Origin: Dastarcus helophoroides
Taxonomy: Eukaryota > Arthropoda > Insecta > Coleoptera > Bothrideridae
Direction of reading: 5' to 3'
Length of the DNA stretch: 64,000 nucleotides
NCBI GenBank assembly: GCA_028583605.1
Contig: CM053331.1
Location: 3,815,937 to 3,879,936, forward strand
In this document: positions 23,451 to 35,229 of the stretch, in pieces
How the letters are laid out: each line of letters begins with the position of its first letter
Position numbering within the stretch: position 1 is the stretch's first letter
Program-made: the position numbers and the translations under genes
Notes under the pieces: model-generated
Told to the model about the DNA's origin: nothing
The model's input: only the letters and a program-made list of their open reading frames with translations
Databases searched by the model: none

Positions 23451-25925
23451 ATTATGCGTTTTCAATTTTTTTAATTGTCAGGCAAATTTTGGTTATTTTT
23501 CAAAATTTCACCTTTTTTTATTTTTATCCATTTTTTAATATTCCAATCATTTTAAAAAGTATTCTGTGAATTTTTCAAAATTTCATTTTTTTGAAAATAT
23601 CGTTTTTTTAAAGTTTTCGTTTTCTTTTGAAATTCATCTAATTTTCATACTTTTGAAAATTTTTAGAGTTTTGGAAATTTTATTTTTTTAAACTTTGAAT
23701 TTTTTTAAATATTGGCCTTTTTTAATTTTTAGAAAAATTTGGATTTTTTTTCAAAATTTCACCTGTTTTTTGAAATTGTTGGCAATTTTTTAATATTTCG
23801 ACTGTTTAAAAAGTATTCTACGAATTTTTTCAAAATTTTATTTTTTTTAAAGACTTCGAAATTTCTTTGAAATTTATCTATTTTTCAAAATTTTTCGAAC
23901 TATTTTGGAAATTTTGTTTTTTTTAAATTTTGATTTTTTTTTAATTATGCATTTTCAATTTTTTTAATTGCCAGGAAAATTTTGGTTATTTTGCAAAATT
24001 TCCCCTTTTTTTATTTTTAGCCATTTTTTTAATATTTCGACTATTTTAAAAAGTATTCTATGAATTTTTCAAAATTAATTTTTTTTCTGAAAATATCGTT
24101 ATTTTAAAGATTTCGTTTTCTCCTGAAATTCATCTAGTTTTCAAAATTTTGAAAATTTTTCCAATTTTGAAAATTTTATTTTTTGAAATTTTGAATTTTT
24201 TTGAAAATTGTTTTTTTTTTAAGTTTTTTAATTTTTAGGAAAAATTTGATTATTTTTCAAAATTGTATCTTTTTTGAAATTTTTGGCCATTTTTTATTTC
24301 TTCAACTATTTAAAAAGTATTCTATGAATTTTTCAAAATTAATTTTTTTTCTGAAAATATCGTTATTTTAAAGATTTCGTTTTCTCCTGAAATTCATCTA
24401 ATTTTCAAAATTTTGAAAATTTTTCCAATTTTGAAAATTTTATTTTTTGAAATTTTGAATTTTTTTGAAAATTGTGTTTAAGTTTTTTAATTTTTAGGAA
24501 AAATTTGATTATTTTTCAAAATTGTAACTTTTTTGAAATTTCTGGCCATTTTTTATTTCTTCAAGTATTTAAAAAGTATTCTATGAATTTTTCAAAATTA
24601 ATTTTTTTTCTGAAAATATCGTTATTTTAAAGATTTAGTTTTCGCCTGAAATTGATCTAATTTTCAAAATTTTGAAAATTTTTCCAATTTTGAAAATTTT
24701 ATTTTTTGAAATTTTGAATTTTTTTAAAAATTGTGTTTTTTTAAGTTTTTTAATTTTTAGGAAAAATTTCATTATTTTTCAAAATGGTATCTTTTTTGAA
24801 GTTTTTGGCCATTTTTTATTTCTTCAACTATTTAAAAAGTATTCTATGAATTTTTTCAAAATTTCATTTTTTTTGAAAATATCGTTTTTTTAAAGCTATC
24901 GAATTTTTTTCAAATTCAACTATTTTTCAAAATTTTGGGAATTTTTTTAACTCTTTTGGAAATTTTGTTTTTTAAAATTTTGAATTTTTTGAAAATTATG
25001 CGTTTTCAAGTTATTTAATTGTTGGGAAAATTTTGATTTTCAAAATTCCACCTTTTTTTTGAAGTTTTTGATCATTTTTTTAATATTTCGACTATTTTAA
25101 AAAGTATTCTATGAATTTTTTCAAAATTTTATTTATTTTTTTTGAAAATTATCTATTTTTTAAAAATCTCGATATTTTATTGAATTCCGTCTATTTTTCA
25201 AAATTCTGAGAATTTTTCCGATTATTTTGGAAATTTTTTGAAAATTATGCCCTTTCAAGTTTTTTAGGCAAATTTGGATTTTTTTCAAAATTACACCTTT
25301 TTTTGAAATTTTTGATTATTTTTTATTATTTCGAAAGGCACTGGACTGACATATGAACGCTCAGATACGATTAAATGAATAAATTTCGAATTTTTTCATA
25401 CCTTATTCTTCATATTTCTGAAATATTTGTTTTTTTTTTATATCTCGACATTTTTATGAAATTAATCTATTTTTCGAGGTTTTGAAAATATTTCGAATTA
25501 TTTTGGAAATTTTGTTTTTTTAAATTTTGAAGTTATTTGAAAATCTTGCTTTTTTAAATTTTTTAATTTTTATAAAAATTTTGATTTTTTTTTTTAAAAT
25601 TTACCTTTTTTGAAATTTTTGACCATTTTTCAATATTTCGATTTTTTAAATTACACGAATTGCTTTCAAAATTTCGACTTTTTGTGAACATTCTGCTTTT
25701 TTGAAAATTTTTAACTTTTTATAAAAATTACGACATTATTCAAAATTTCGACGGTTTTCAAAATTTTCGAATTTATTTCAAAATTTTAACTTTTTGCAAC
25801 ATTTCGACGATACTTTCCTAAAAATTAAGAATTTTTTAAACATTTAGCCTTTTCGAATTAAAAGTTTCGGCAATTTTTCAAAATTTCAACATTTTTCAAA
25901 ATTTCGACTACTTTCTAAGATTAGT
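23450..25925. repeat. AT-rich array, ~260-bp repeat
   Basis: A long TTTTGAAAATTTT-type low-complexity stretch with a true period: AAAAGTATTCTATGAATTTTT recurs at about 23555, 23810, 24052, 24315, 24577, 24838 and 25100, a spacing of 242-262 bp. Each unit then reads TTGAAAATATCG, CTGAAATTCATCTA and ATTTTTAGGAAAAATTT. The tail beyond 25.3 kb is more degenerate. No gene. Confidence 0.85.
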
Positions 25926-26204
25926 TGTTAAATTCTATTCCAAACCAATTAGTTGCATTATCGAACTGCATCATTCATCTTTTTTTTTAACTGGCTACCG
26001 AATAACGCTTATAAAAATTGTAAATGTTATACGCGCGTTTTACAAATTTTTCTCCTGCTGATTAAAAGAAAAAACATAATTATTTGTGTTTTCATTTTAT
26101 TGGTATCACACTACGGCACCACCTTCGAGTTGTTAGCGAGATTAAAAGCATGAAAGGTACATTTATCGATACAATAACGCAATCATTATCAAATTAATTC
26201 AATC

Positions 26205-26772
26205 AATTATGCAGCGGCCCATAACAATCCTGCAACGCCAGCGCAGCAGGAACCCAACTCTCAAGCTCGAAACTTCGAAAGGGCAACTGGATGCGTCACC
26301 CACTTCAGGAGCGTAACGCCGCAGCTTTTAGCCTCGTTTCCCCATCCGTTTCCCCCGCTTATCACCACCCCAATCAACCCCAGCTTCAACCACCTCATCA
26401 CAACTACCAAATACATAGTAGATCTGTCTCTGATTGACCCAAAAACCAAAAATCCTGTTTAAGATTTTGGTTTGTTGCAACCGGTGGATCGTTCGTTAGT
26501 CCGGACCAGGAGAGTTTGAGAGTGGAGCGTGCGCCGCGGCCTTCTCGCATTCATTTGACTGTCGAATAACCGGGGAAATGCAGGTCGGGCGGCCGCCTCT
26601 TTCAGCTGTCGTCGGGTTTTTCGAATATGTTGGATATGATTTCGAATTGTTTGGTGACTGTGTGTTTTCGGGGTTAATCGGGCGCGAAGTGCCGCAGTTT
26701 TGCGAATGACGCCGGATGACATTAGCCCGAATATGAGCGATTTCGATCAGAACACCTGGGAGGAATTTTTCG
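26205..26772 (+). promoter_or_regulatory. GC-rich CpG-containing island, likely promoter/5' UTR
   Basis: GC content rises abruptly between about 26.2 and 26.77 kb within otherwise AT-rich DNA, with many CG dinucleotides (GCGCCGCGGCC, GTCGGGCGGCCGCC). Three overlapping frames are partly open here. The one at 26291-26437 gives a Pro/His/Gln-rich 48-residue peptide (AYHHPNQPQLQPPHH) that could be exonic, but no convincing donor follows it. The simplest reading is a promoter and 5' UTR leading into the coding start at 26706. No TATA box is obvious. Confidence 0.45.
26706..26772 (+). CDS. putative first coding exon, unrecognised gene
   Basis: ATG at 26706 opens MTPDDISPNMSDFDQNTWEEFF and the frame reaches a strong donor, TTCG|GTAAGTT, at 26772/26773. 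A second ATG at 26733 would start MSDFDQNTWEEFF. The peptide is acidic with a WEEFF hydrophobic end, like many N-terminal activation or docking segments, but no family is recognised. The exon is followed by a very T-rich intron start and then AT-rich arrays, and no second exon was found before the assembly gap at 34.0 kb. Support comes from composition, the donor and the GC-rich island upstream. Confidence 0.45.
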
Positions 26773-27590
26773 GTAAGTTAGTAGATTTAATTGTTTTGTT
26801 TTTTTTTGTTTTTTGTTTTTTTTTGTTTTGTTTTTTTTGTTTTTTTTTTGTTTTTTTTTTGCTTTTTCTGCATTTGATGATTGTACTGGAATTAGAATAT
26901 CGCAAAATTGTTTTAGATTAAACTATTTATTGATTAATTATCAATAAACATTTCAAGTCTGACAAGCAAATTATCCGGCGATTCAAATACCCGGTGGCTT
27001 CTAAATTTTTTCGATAGCAAAAATCTTTTTTATTCAAAAGTCAAGGGCGTTCTTAAATCTTTGGTCGCCTGCGTGTCTATTTGAATTTGGGCGCCCATTT
27101 TTATAGACAGTGCGTAGACAGGAATTGTTTAAAATTTATAACAAAAATTACTAGAAATATTAGATTAATTAAAATTAAAATCTTGTAATTGTAGATTATT
27201 TTGAAATGTCGTCTTTTTTTCAAAATTCATTGTTTCCATTTTTTCTTAAAAGAAATTGATCTGCAACTCAAAATTTTAATTAATTTTAAGATGTTTACAT
27301 TCGAAAAGTATCGAAATTGATCTGAAATTTTGAAACAAAATTGTTTAAAATTTTTGGAAAAAATCAAAAATTTTTGGAAGTCGAAAATTTTAAAAAAGGC
27401 GAAATTTTTGTGAAATCGAGTTTTTCTAAACATTTCAAAATCAGGTAACATTCGGAAAAAGTCGAGATCTAAAAAAAAATGTTGCCAAAAAATTCGAAAT
27501 TTTGAAAAATGTCAAGATTTGAGGTAAAAATGTTTCAAAAAAATTTGAAATTTTGGAAAATGACAAAACTTGAAAAAAGTCGAAATTTAA
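26773..27590. other. AT-rich, intron-like sequence
   Basis: A TTTTTTG-rich tract (26790-26875) follows the putative donor. The remainder is AT-rich with no exon-like open stretch and grades into the TTTCAAAATTT arrays. Confidence 0.4.
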
Positions 27591-30500
27591 GTAGGACTCC
27601 CCAACCAGCGGGATGAGGGGCCCTAGGGGGACTATAAGGGGGGCCACACATATTTTAACTTTTTTTTGAAAATATGGCTTTGGGGAATTGGATTTTTTCA
27701 AAATTTCGACTTTTTGCATAATTTCGAGTTTTTTTCAAAATATCTACTTTTTAAAATAAAATAAAAAGAAACGATTTTAGGAAATAAAAAAAATCATAAT
27801 TTCGAGAATTTTTTTTAAAAATTCGCGGTTTAAAATTTTGGAATGAAAATGTTTAAAATTTTTGGAAAAAATGGAAAAATTTTGAGTCGAAAATTTGAAA
27901 ATTTTTGAGTCGAAAATTTGAAAATTTTTGTAAAATCGAGATTTTCAAAACATTTCAAAATAAGGCAACATTCTAAAAAAAGTCAAGATTTGAGGTAAAA
28001 ATTTTTCAAAAAAATTTGAAATTTTGGAAAGTGGCAAATCTTGAAAAACGTCGAAATTTTAAGTAGGATTCCCCAACCAGCGGGATTGGGGGCCCTAGGG
28101 GGGCCATAAGGGGGCCCACACTTTTTTTGAAAAGATGACTTCAGGGGGTTGAATTTCTTCAGAATTTCCACTTTTTGCATAATTTCGCGTTTTGTTCAAA
28201 ATATCTATTTTTAAAATGAAATAAAAAGAAACGATTTTAGAAATTAAAAAAATCATAATTTCGAGAATTTTTTTAAAAAATTGCGGTTTAAAATTTCGAA
28301 ACAAAAATGTTTAAAATTTTTGAAAAAAATGGAAAATTTTTGAAAGTCAAAAATTTGAAAAATGTTAAAATTTTTGCGAAATCGATGTTTTCAAAACACT
28401 TCAAAATAAAGCAACATTTTGAAAAAAGGTCAAGATTTGAGGTAAACATTTTTTAAAAAAAATTTGAAATTTTGGAAAATGGTAAATCTTGAAAAACGTC
28501 GAAAATTTAAGTAGGATTCCCCAACCAGCGGGATGGGGGCCCTAGGGGGGCCATAAGGGGGGCCCACATATATTTTAACTTTTTTTGAAAATATGGCTTC
28601 GAAGGGCTGGATTTCCTCAAAATTTCGACTTTTTGGATAATTTCGCGTTTTTTTCAAAATATCTACTTTTTAAAATAAGGCAACATTCTAAAAAGTCATG
28701 ATTTGAGATAAAAATTTTTCAAAAAAATTTGAAATTTTGGAAAATGGCAAATCTTGAAAAACGTCGAAATTTTAAGTAGGATTCCCCAACCAGCGGGATT
28801 GGGGGCCCTAGGGGGGCCATAAGGGGGCCCACACAAATTTTAACTTTTTTTGAAAAGATGACTTCAGGGGATTGAATTTCTTCAAAATTTCGACTTTTTT
28901 GCATAATTTTGCGTTTTTTTCAAAATATCTATTTTTAAAATAAAATAAAAAGAAACGATTTTAGAAATTAAAAAAATCATAATTGCGAGAATTTTTTTAA
29001 AAAATTGCGGTTTAAAATTTCGAAACAAAAATGTTTAAAATTTTTGAAAAAAATTGAAAATTTTTGGAAGTCAAAAATTTGAAAAATGTTAATATTTTTG
29101 CGAAATCGATGTTTTCAAAACATTTCAAAATAAGGCAACATTCTGAAAAAAAGTCAAGATTTGAGGTAAACATTTTTCAAAAAAATTTGAAATTTTGGAA
29201 AATGGTAAATCTTGAAAAACGTCGAAATTTTAAGTAGGATTCCCCAACCAGCGGGATGGGGGCCCTAGGGGGCCATAAGGGGGGCCCACACATATTTTAA
29301 CTTTTTTAAAAAGATGACTTCGGGGGGTTGAATTTCTTCAAAATTTCGACTTTTTGCATAATTTCGCGTTTTTTTTCAAAATATCTACTTTTTAAAATAA
29401 AATAAAAAGAAACGATTTTAGAAATTACAAAAATCATAACTTTGATAATTTTTTTAGAAATCGCGGTTTAAAATTTGGAAACAAAAAATGGTTAAAATTT
29501 TTGAAAAAAATGGAAAATTTTTGAAAGTCGAAAATTTAAAAAATGTCGAATTTTTTTGTGAAATCGATATTTTCAAAACATTTCAAAATAAGGCAACATT
29601 TTGAAAAAAGTCAAAATTTGAGGTAAAAATTTTCCAAAAAAATTTGACATTTTAAAAAATGACAAAACTTGAAAAAATCGAAATTTTAAATAGGCTCCCC
29701 ACCCAGCGGGATGGGGGCCCCATGGGGGTCATAAGGGGGGCCCACATATATTTTAACCTTTTTTGAAAATATGGCTTCGAGGGGTTGGATTTCTTCAAAT
29801 TTCGACTTTTAGCATAATTTCCCCTTTTTTTCAAAATATCTACTTTTTAAAATAAAATAAAAAGAAACGATTTTAGAAATTTAAAAAAAATCATAATTTT
29901 GAGAAATTTCTTAGAACATCGCGGTTTGAAATTTTGAAACAATTTCCATTTTTGGAAAAAATGGAAAATTTTTGAAAGTCGGAAATTTGAAAAATGTCAA
30001 AATTTTTTATGAAATTGATGTTTTCAAATTAAGGCAACATTCTAAAAAAAATCAAGATTTTAGGTAAAAATTTTTCAAAAATATATGAAATTTTGGAAAA
30101 TGACAAAACTTGAAAAAAGTCGAAATTTTACGTAGGACTTCCCAACCAGCGGCTATGGGGGGCCCTAGGGGAGCCATAAGAGGCTCACACATATTTTAAC
30201 TTTTTTTGAAAATATGGCTTCAGGGAGTTGGATTTCTTCAAAATTTAGACTCCCCAACTAGCGGGATGGGAGCTTAGAAGGGGGGCCCACGCATGTTTTA
30301 ACTTTTTTAGAAAAATATGGCTTCGAGGAGTTGAATTTCCTCAAAATTTCTACTTTTTGCATAATTTCGAGTTTTTATCAAAAAATCTGCTTTTTAAAAT
30401 AAAATAAAAAGAAACGATTTTAGAAACTAAAAAAATCATAATTTTGAGATTTTTTTTTAAAAATCGCGTTTTAAAATTTTGAAACAAAAATGTTTAAATT

Positions 30501-30700
30501 TGTTGGAAAAATGGAAAATTTTTGAGGATTCCCCACCCAGCGGGATGGGGGCCCTATGGGGGTCATAAGGGGGCCCATATATATTTTAACCTTTTTTGAA
30601 TATATGGCTTCGAGGGGTTGGATTTCTTCAAATTTTCGACTTTTTGCATAATTTCTCCTTTTTTTCAAAATATCTACTTTTTAAAATAAAATAAAAAGAA
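27590..30700. repeat. ~455-bp repeat array with GC-rich G-tract islands
   Basis: Each unit holds AAGTAGGATTCCCCAACCAG, then a G-rich island (GCGGGATGGGGGCCCTAGG followed by GGGCCATAAGGGGGGCCC), then ATATTTTAACTTTTTTTGAA and AAATAAAAAGAAACGATTTT. Islands start near 27608, 28080, 28528, 28792, 29251, 29706, 30149, 30258 and 30540. The usual spacing is 440-475 bp, with shorter, partly deleted units at 28.5-28.8 and 30.1-30.3 kb. Frames on the minus strand that read WAPLMTPMGPP-like peptides are by-products of the islands. Confidence 0.9.
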
Positions 30701-30899
30701 ACAATTTTAAAAATTTAAAAAAATCATAATTTTGAGATTTTTTTTTAAAAACCGCGTTTTAAAAATTTGAAACAAAAATGTTTAAAATTTTTGGAAAAAA
30801 TGGAAAATTTTTTGTGTCGAAAATTTGAAAAAAGTCAAAATTTTTGTGAAATCGATGTTTTCAAAACATTTCAAAATAAAGCAACATTCTGAAAAAAGT

Positions 30900-32850
30900 C
30901 AAGATTTGAAGTAAAAATTTTTCAAAAAAATTTTTCAAAATATGTCAAAATTTCTAAGAAACCAAAATTTTCAAAAAAGGCACAAGATCGAAAAAAAAAG
31001 TAGAAATGTTAAAGCGAGAAAGTTCGAAAATTCTAGAATTTAAAAATTTTTGAAAAATTTCCAAAAAAGCAAAATTTATATAAAAGGCGAAAAGTTGAAA
31101 AAACAAACAGAAATTTAAAGCAAAATTTTGAGAAAGATCAAAGTTTTAAAAACGTCGAAATTTTGAAAGATGGTAAGAAAAGCTCAAAGAAAAGGGTCAA
31201 AATTTTCAAAATATGTCAAAATTTCTAATAAAACCAAAATGTTCAAAAAAGGCGAAAGATTGAACAAAAAAAGTAGAAATGTTAAAGCGAAATTTTGCAA
31301 GGTGGTAAAAAACTCAAAGAAAAGGCAAATTTTGAAAAAGAAGTCAACATTTTTCAAAATATGTCAAAATATTTAAAAAAACCAAAATTTTCAAAAAAGG
31401 CGAAGGAAATTTCGAAAGTTCGAAAATTCGAACATTTTGAAAATTTTTTAAATTTTGAAAAATTTCTAAAAAAGCAAAATTTATAAAAAAGGTGAAAAGT
31501 TGAAAAGAAAAATTGAAATTTAAAGCAAAATTTTGAGAAAGATCGAAATTTTCATAAGTAGTTGAAATTTTGAAAATAACAAAATTTCAAAAACATCGAA
31601 ATTTTAAAAGATGATAAAAAAGACTCAAAGAAAAGAGAAATTTTAAAAAACAAGTTAAAAGCTTTTGAAATATGTCAAAATTTATAAAAAACCAAAATTT
31701 TCAAAAAAGGCGAAAGATTGAAAAAAAGTAGAAATGTTAAAGCGAAATTTTGAGAAAGTTCGAAAATTCGAACATTTAAGTTGAAAAGAAAAATAGAAAT
31801 TTAAAGCAAAATTTTGAGAAAGACTGAAATTTTTATAAGTAGAAATCTTGAAAAATAATCAAAATTTCAAATACGTCGAAATTTTGAAAGATGGTAAAAA
31901 AAACTTTAAAAAAAGGGAAATTTTGAAAACAAGTCAAAATTTCTCAAAGTATGTCAAAATTTCTAAAAAACCAAAATTTTCAAAAAAGGCGAAAAGTTGA
32001 AAAAAAATTGAAATTTAAAACAAAATTTTGAGAAAGATCGAAAAATTTCATAAGTTGAAATTTTCAAAAATAATTCAATTTCAAAAAATAATCAAAATTT
32101 CAAAAACGTCGAAATTATGAAAGCTGGTAAAAAAACTCAAAGAGAAAAGAAATTTTGAAAAACAAGTCACAATTTTCAAAATATGTCCAAATTTCTAAAA
32201 ACCAAAGTTTTCAAAAAAGGCGAAAGATTAAAAAAAAGGTAGAAATGTTAAAGCGAAATTTTGAGAAAGTTCGAAATCTTCAAAAATAATTAGGATTTTT
32301 AAAAACAATTGGAATTTTCAAAAAAGAGTTGAAATTTTGAAAAATGGTAAAAAAAAACTCAATGAAAAGGGAAATTTTAAAACAATTCAAAATTTTCTAT
32401 AAAATTCAAAAATTTAATAAACGAAGCAATTTTAATAACCATTCAATATTAAGAAAAAAAGGTTCAAAATAATACGAAACTTTTGAAAAAAATTTCAATT
32501 TTTCAAAAAGTGAAAATCTGAAAAAAGTACCAATGGCTAACATTTTTAAATAAAGTTAAAATTTTGAAAATTGGAACGAAAATTTGAAAAAGTCGAAATT
32601 TTAAAGTCAAAATTTCAAAAAAAAGCATCAAAATTTTTAAAACAAAGTGAAGATTTTTAAGAAGTTGAAATTTTGAAAAGTAGTCGAAAACTTCGAAAAA
32701 ACATTTTGAATAAACGTGGCGCTTTAAAAATATCGAAATTATTTTAAAAGTTCAATTTGAAGAGAAATGTAATTTTGAGAAGTCAAAAAACAGAGAAATT
32801 CGAAGTTTTGAAAAAATGCCAAAAATTAATATCCAAATTTAAATTGTATT
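30900..32850. repeat. AT-rich array of AAAACCAAAATTTTCAAAAA units
   Basis: Imperfect tandem units of about 240-310 bp. Each has ACCAAAATTTTCAAAAAAGG, CGAAAGATTGAAAAAAAGTA, GAAATGTTAAAGCGAAATTT and GATGGTAAAAAAACTCAAAG. Copies start near 30945, 31215, 31370, 31680, 31965 and 32190. The sequence is the approximate complement in style of the 23.5-25.9 kb array. No gene. Confidence 0.8.
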
Positions 32851-32859
32851 TTGAAATAC

Positions 32860-33058
32860 AAAACTTGTCCTCTGAAACCAAGAAAGATTAAAAAACAACT
32901 CTCTCTCTCTCTCTCTGCTCTAACGCGTTTTCGACAGCTAAGCTATCATCTGCAGAGAGATACTGTTGTGTTTTTTTAATCTTTCTTGGTTTCAGGGGAC
33001 AAGTTTTGTATTTTAATTTTTGAAGATAACCAAGAACCAGTCCGTTCCATCAAAAAAA
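32860..33058 (+). mobile_element. foldback/MITE family copy with CT microsatellite
   Basis: The left end AACTTGTCCTCTGAAACCAA and right end CTTGGTTTCAGGGGACAAG form inverted termini of about 35 bp. Between them are a CTCTCTCTCT tract (32899-32916), AACGCGTTTTCGACAGC, TAAGCTATCATCTGCAGAG and GATACTGTTGTGTTTTTTTA. The tail GTATTTTAATTTTTGAAGAT and CCAGTCCGTTCCATC is shared with the 23.2 and 33.9 kb copies. Confidence 0.8.
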
Positions 33059-33224
33059 GCTTCTGATTTTGTCAAAAAATGTTACAATTTTGAATAAAGT
33101 CGATTTAAGAATTAAGAAGGAATCGAAATTTCAAAATATATCAAAATTATACAGTTACAGTTTTCAGAATAATCCAAATTTTCGAAAAATCCGAATTTCT
33201 AATATCGACATTTTCAAAATCGTT

Positions 33225-33325
33225 CGAAATTTCGAAAAACATCGAAATTTCGAAAAACATCGAAATTTCGAAAAACATCGAAATTTCGAAAACATCGAAA
33301 TTTCGATAAACATCGAAATTTTTAA
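33225..33325. repeat. 18-bp tandem repeat (ATTTCGAAAAACATCGAA)
   Basis: About five copies of ATTTCGAAAAACATCGAA, very similar to each other, inside a longer AT-rich stretch. The frame across them (EKHRNF repeats) is a by-product. Confidence 0.85.
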
Positions 33326-33825
33326 CAAAGGTCGACAATTTTACAAAATCCGATTTTTGGTAGAAGAAGTCCTAATTTCGAAATAAAATCGTGAAAAAAT
33401 GTCAACCCATTAAAAAACTCGACATTTTCAACAAAAACTCGACATATCAAAAAACTGAAAGTTTCAAAACTGAAATTTTAATAAAAAGTTGCAATTATCG
33501 AATCAAATTTAGAAAAAAAAAATCTAAACGGAGATTTTTTAATAATGTCGAAATTTTGAAAAAAGTCAAAATTTTGATTTTTTCGAAATTTTGGTAAAAT
33601 GTCAAAATTTTGATTTGTTCGAAATTTTGGCTAAAAGTCAAAATTTTGATTTGTTCGAAATTTTGGTAAAATGTTTAAATTTGTAAAAAACTTTAATTTT
33701 CGAGTCAAAATTTTCAAAAAAAGAGTTAAAATTGTAAACAATGTCAAGAATATTTAAGAAAGTCAAATTTTTGAAAAATTTGGAAAAATTTGGTAGTCGA
33801 AATTTTGAAAAATCTTAAAGTCGAA

Positions 33826-34032
33826 GTTTTGACCCCAGAAACCGAGAATGATTAAAAAACACAAGAAAGGTTGCTCTAACGGGTTTCGACAGCCAAGTTA
33901 TCATCTTCAGAGAGATACTGTTGTGTTTTTTATCTTTCTTGGTTTCAGGGGACAAGATTTGTATTTCAATTTTTTCAAGATATCCAAGGACCTGTCCGTT
34001 CCACTAAAAAAAAAGCTTCGGATTTTGTCAAA
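33826..34032 (+). mobile_element. foldback/MITE family copy abutting the assembly gap
   Basis: CCCCAGAAACCGAGAATGAT to GGTTTCAGGGGACAAG form the inverted ends, with TAACGGGTTTCGACAGCC and AAGTTATCATCTTCAGAGAG in the middle. The tail ATTTGTATTTCAATTTTTTC, CCTGTCCGTTCCACTAAAA and GCTTCGGATTTTGTCAAA follows and stops at the N run. The same GCTTCTGATTTTGTCAAA tail follows the copy at 32.86-33.06 kb. Confidence 0.8.
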
Positions 34033-34071
34033 NNNNNNNNNNNNNNNNNNNNNNNNNNNNNNNNNNNNNNN
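34033..34071. other. assembly gap (39 N)
   Basis: A run of N. The sequence to the left is foldback and AT-rich repeat; that to the right is more complex and GC-richer. The true gap size and the join are uncertain. Confidence 0.99.
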
Positions 34072-34440
34072 GACCTCTCGGTTAGGTATATTGCGTGATT
34101 CAAAATCACCTGGCGCCCCTTTTTGGTATTCTTTAGATGTGCCGCGCAATTACCAAACTTAATTCTATTTAAGCGGAATCTTGGACTTAGAAATATTTCC
34201 TGAGTTCCGGACTTGTCAAATTTTGGAAAGTTTTCCACTCACTAGATTATCACATCGGCCCAAACGAGGGGTCCTCACAGGGGTGTACGACTCCCAGCCT
34301 GTAACAAGAAGAGGCTCTTGCTCTTTCCCCAACGCTAGCCGGCGATAGTGAAGGAAATTATTTCATAGCTCGATAGTGGCGGCACTTAGAAGAATTTCTT
34401 GGAAATTATAAATACTAAGCCACCCTTCCTTCACTGGGGA
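34072..34440. other. unplaced, GC-richer sequence after the gap
   Basis: This 370-bp stretch differs from everything to its left (for example CATCGGCCCAAACGAGGGG, CTCCCAGCCTGTAACAAGA, CCAACGCTAGCCGGCGATAG). It has stops in all frames and was not matched to a known element. It could be the body of an unidentified element or an old mariner 5' part; I cannot tell. Confidence 0.4.
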
Positions 34441-35229
34441 AAAATCCCGTAACACTAAAGCTTTGTGCAAAGTAGGTGCCACGTAAACTCACAGTTGACC
34501 AACAACAACAACGAATCGATGCTTCAGAGGAGTGTTTGGCGCTGTTAAACCGCAATTAAATGGAATTCTATTATCGATATTTGACAATAGGTGAGACATC
34601 GCTTTACCAATATACATCAGAATCCAAAAAACAGTTAACTGAGTAGACAGCAGTCGACGAACCGAATCTAAAGCGATCAAAGACGCAGCAGTCGGCCGGT
34701 AAGGTGATAGCTTCTGTATTTTGGGATGCGAACGGAATAATATTCATTGACTTTCTCTAAAAAGGAACCACCATTAACAGCGACTATTACTGTGCACTTT
34801 TGGATCGATTGAAGACTGAAATGGCAAAGAAACGGCCACATTGCCCAAAGAAAAAAGTGTTGTTTTACCAAGACAATGCATCGTATCACAGATCGATGAT
34901 AACGATGGCAAAATTGAATGAATTGGACCTCAAATTGCTCACCAACCCGCCGTATTCTTCAGATTTAGCCCCCAGCGACTTTTTTCTGTTTTCAGATCTC
35001 AAGAGAATGCGTGTTGAGAAAAAATTTAGGTCCAATGATGAAGTAATTGCTGAAACTGAGGCATATTTTGACGAGAAAGAGAAATCGTATTTTAAAAATG
35101 GTATCGAAAATTCGGAATATCGCTATACTCGTTGTATCGTCCTCGAAGGTTAAATAATAAAATTAAGCTTTGTCAAAATTTTGTTTTTTTTTCTTACTTA
35201 TCCTACGAATTTATTGAATGACCTGGTAT
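34441..35229 (+). mobile_element. 5'-truncated mariner-family transposon
   Basis: The fragment carries the C-terminal two thirds of a mariner transposase and a right terminal repeat at about 35193-35226, TTATCCTACGAATTTATTG followed by AATGACCTGG, then TATA as probable TA target site. Read from its outer end the repeat begins CCAGGTCATTCAATAAATTC, typical of mariner termini. No matching left terminus is present, so the element is truncated, perhaps at the region next to the gap. Confidence 0.8.
34455..35153 (+). pseudogene. mariner transposase pseudogene
   Basis: One continuous frame can be followed with four stop codons. It shows KLCAK, a stop, VPRKLTVDQQQQRIDASEEC (family hallmark before the catalytic core), EFYYRYLTIGETSLYQY, SAGKVIASVFWDANGIIFID and then an open C-terminal part. 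In intact mariners the third block reads D-E-T; here the position before ET is Gly, so the first catalytic Asp is gone. The other two are present: Asp in FYQDNASYHRS and Asp in SDLAPSDFFLF, separated by 34 residues, the D34D spacing of mariner. The 117-codon open C-terminal part (34800-35153) is only the remnant. Stops follow RN, LTE and DFL. Non-functional. Confidence 0.9.

Noticed and set aside
26459..26722. 87-codon minus-strand frame in the GC-rich island
   Set aside because: It overlaps the better-supported + strand exon with its GTAAGT donor; open frames on both strands are common in GC-rich DNA.
33069..33386. 105-codon frame with RNFEKH repeats
   Set aside because: It spans an 18-bp tandem repeat within AT-rich low-complexity sequence; the opposite strand is open too.
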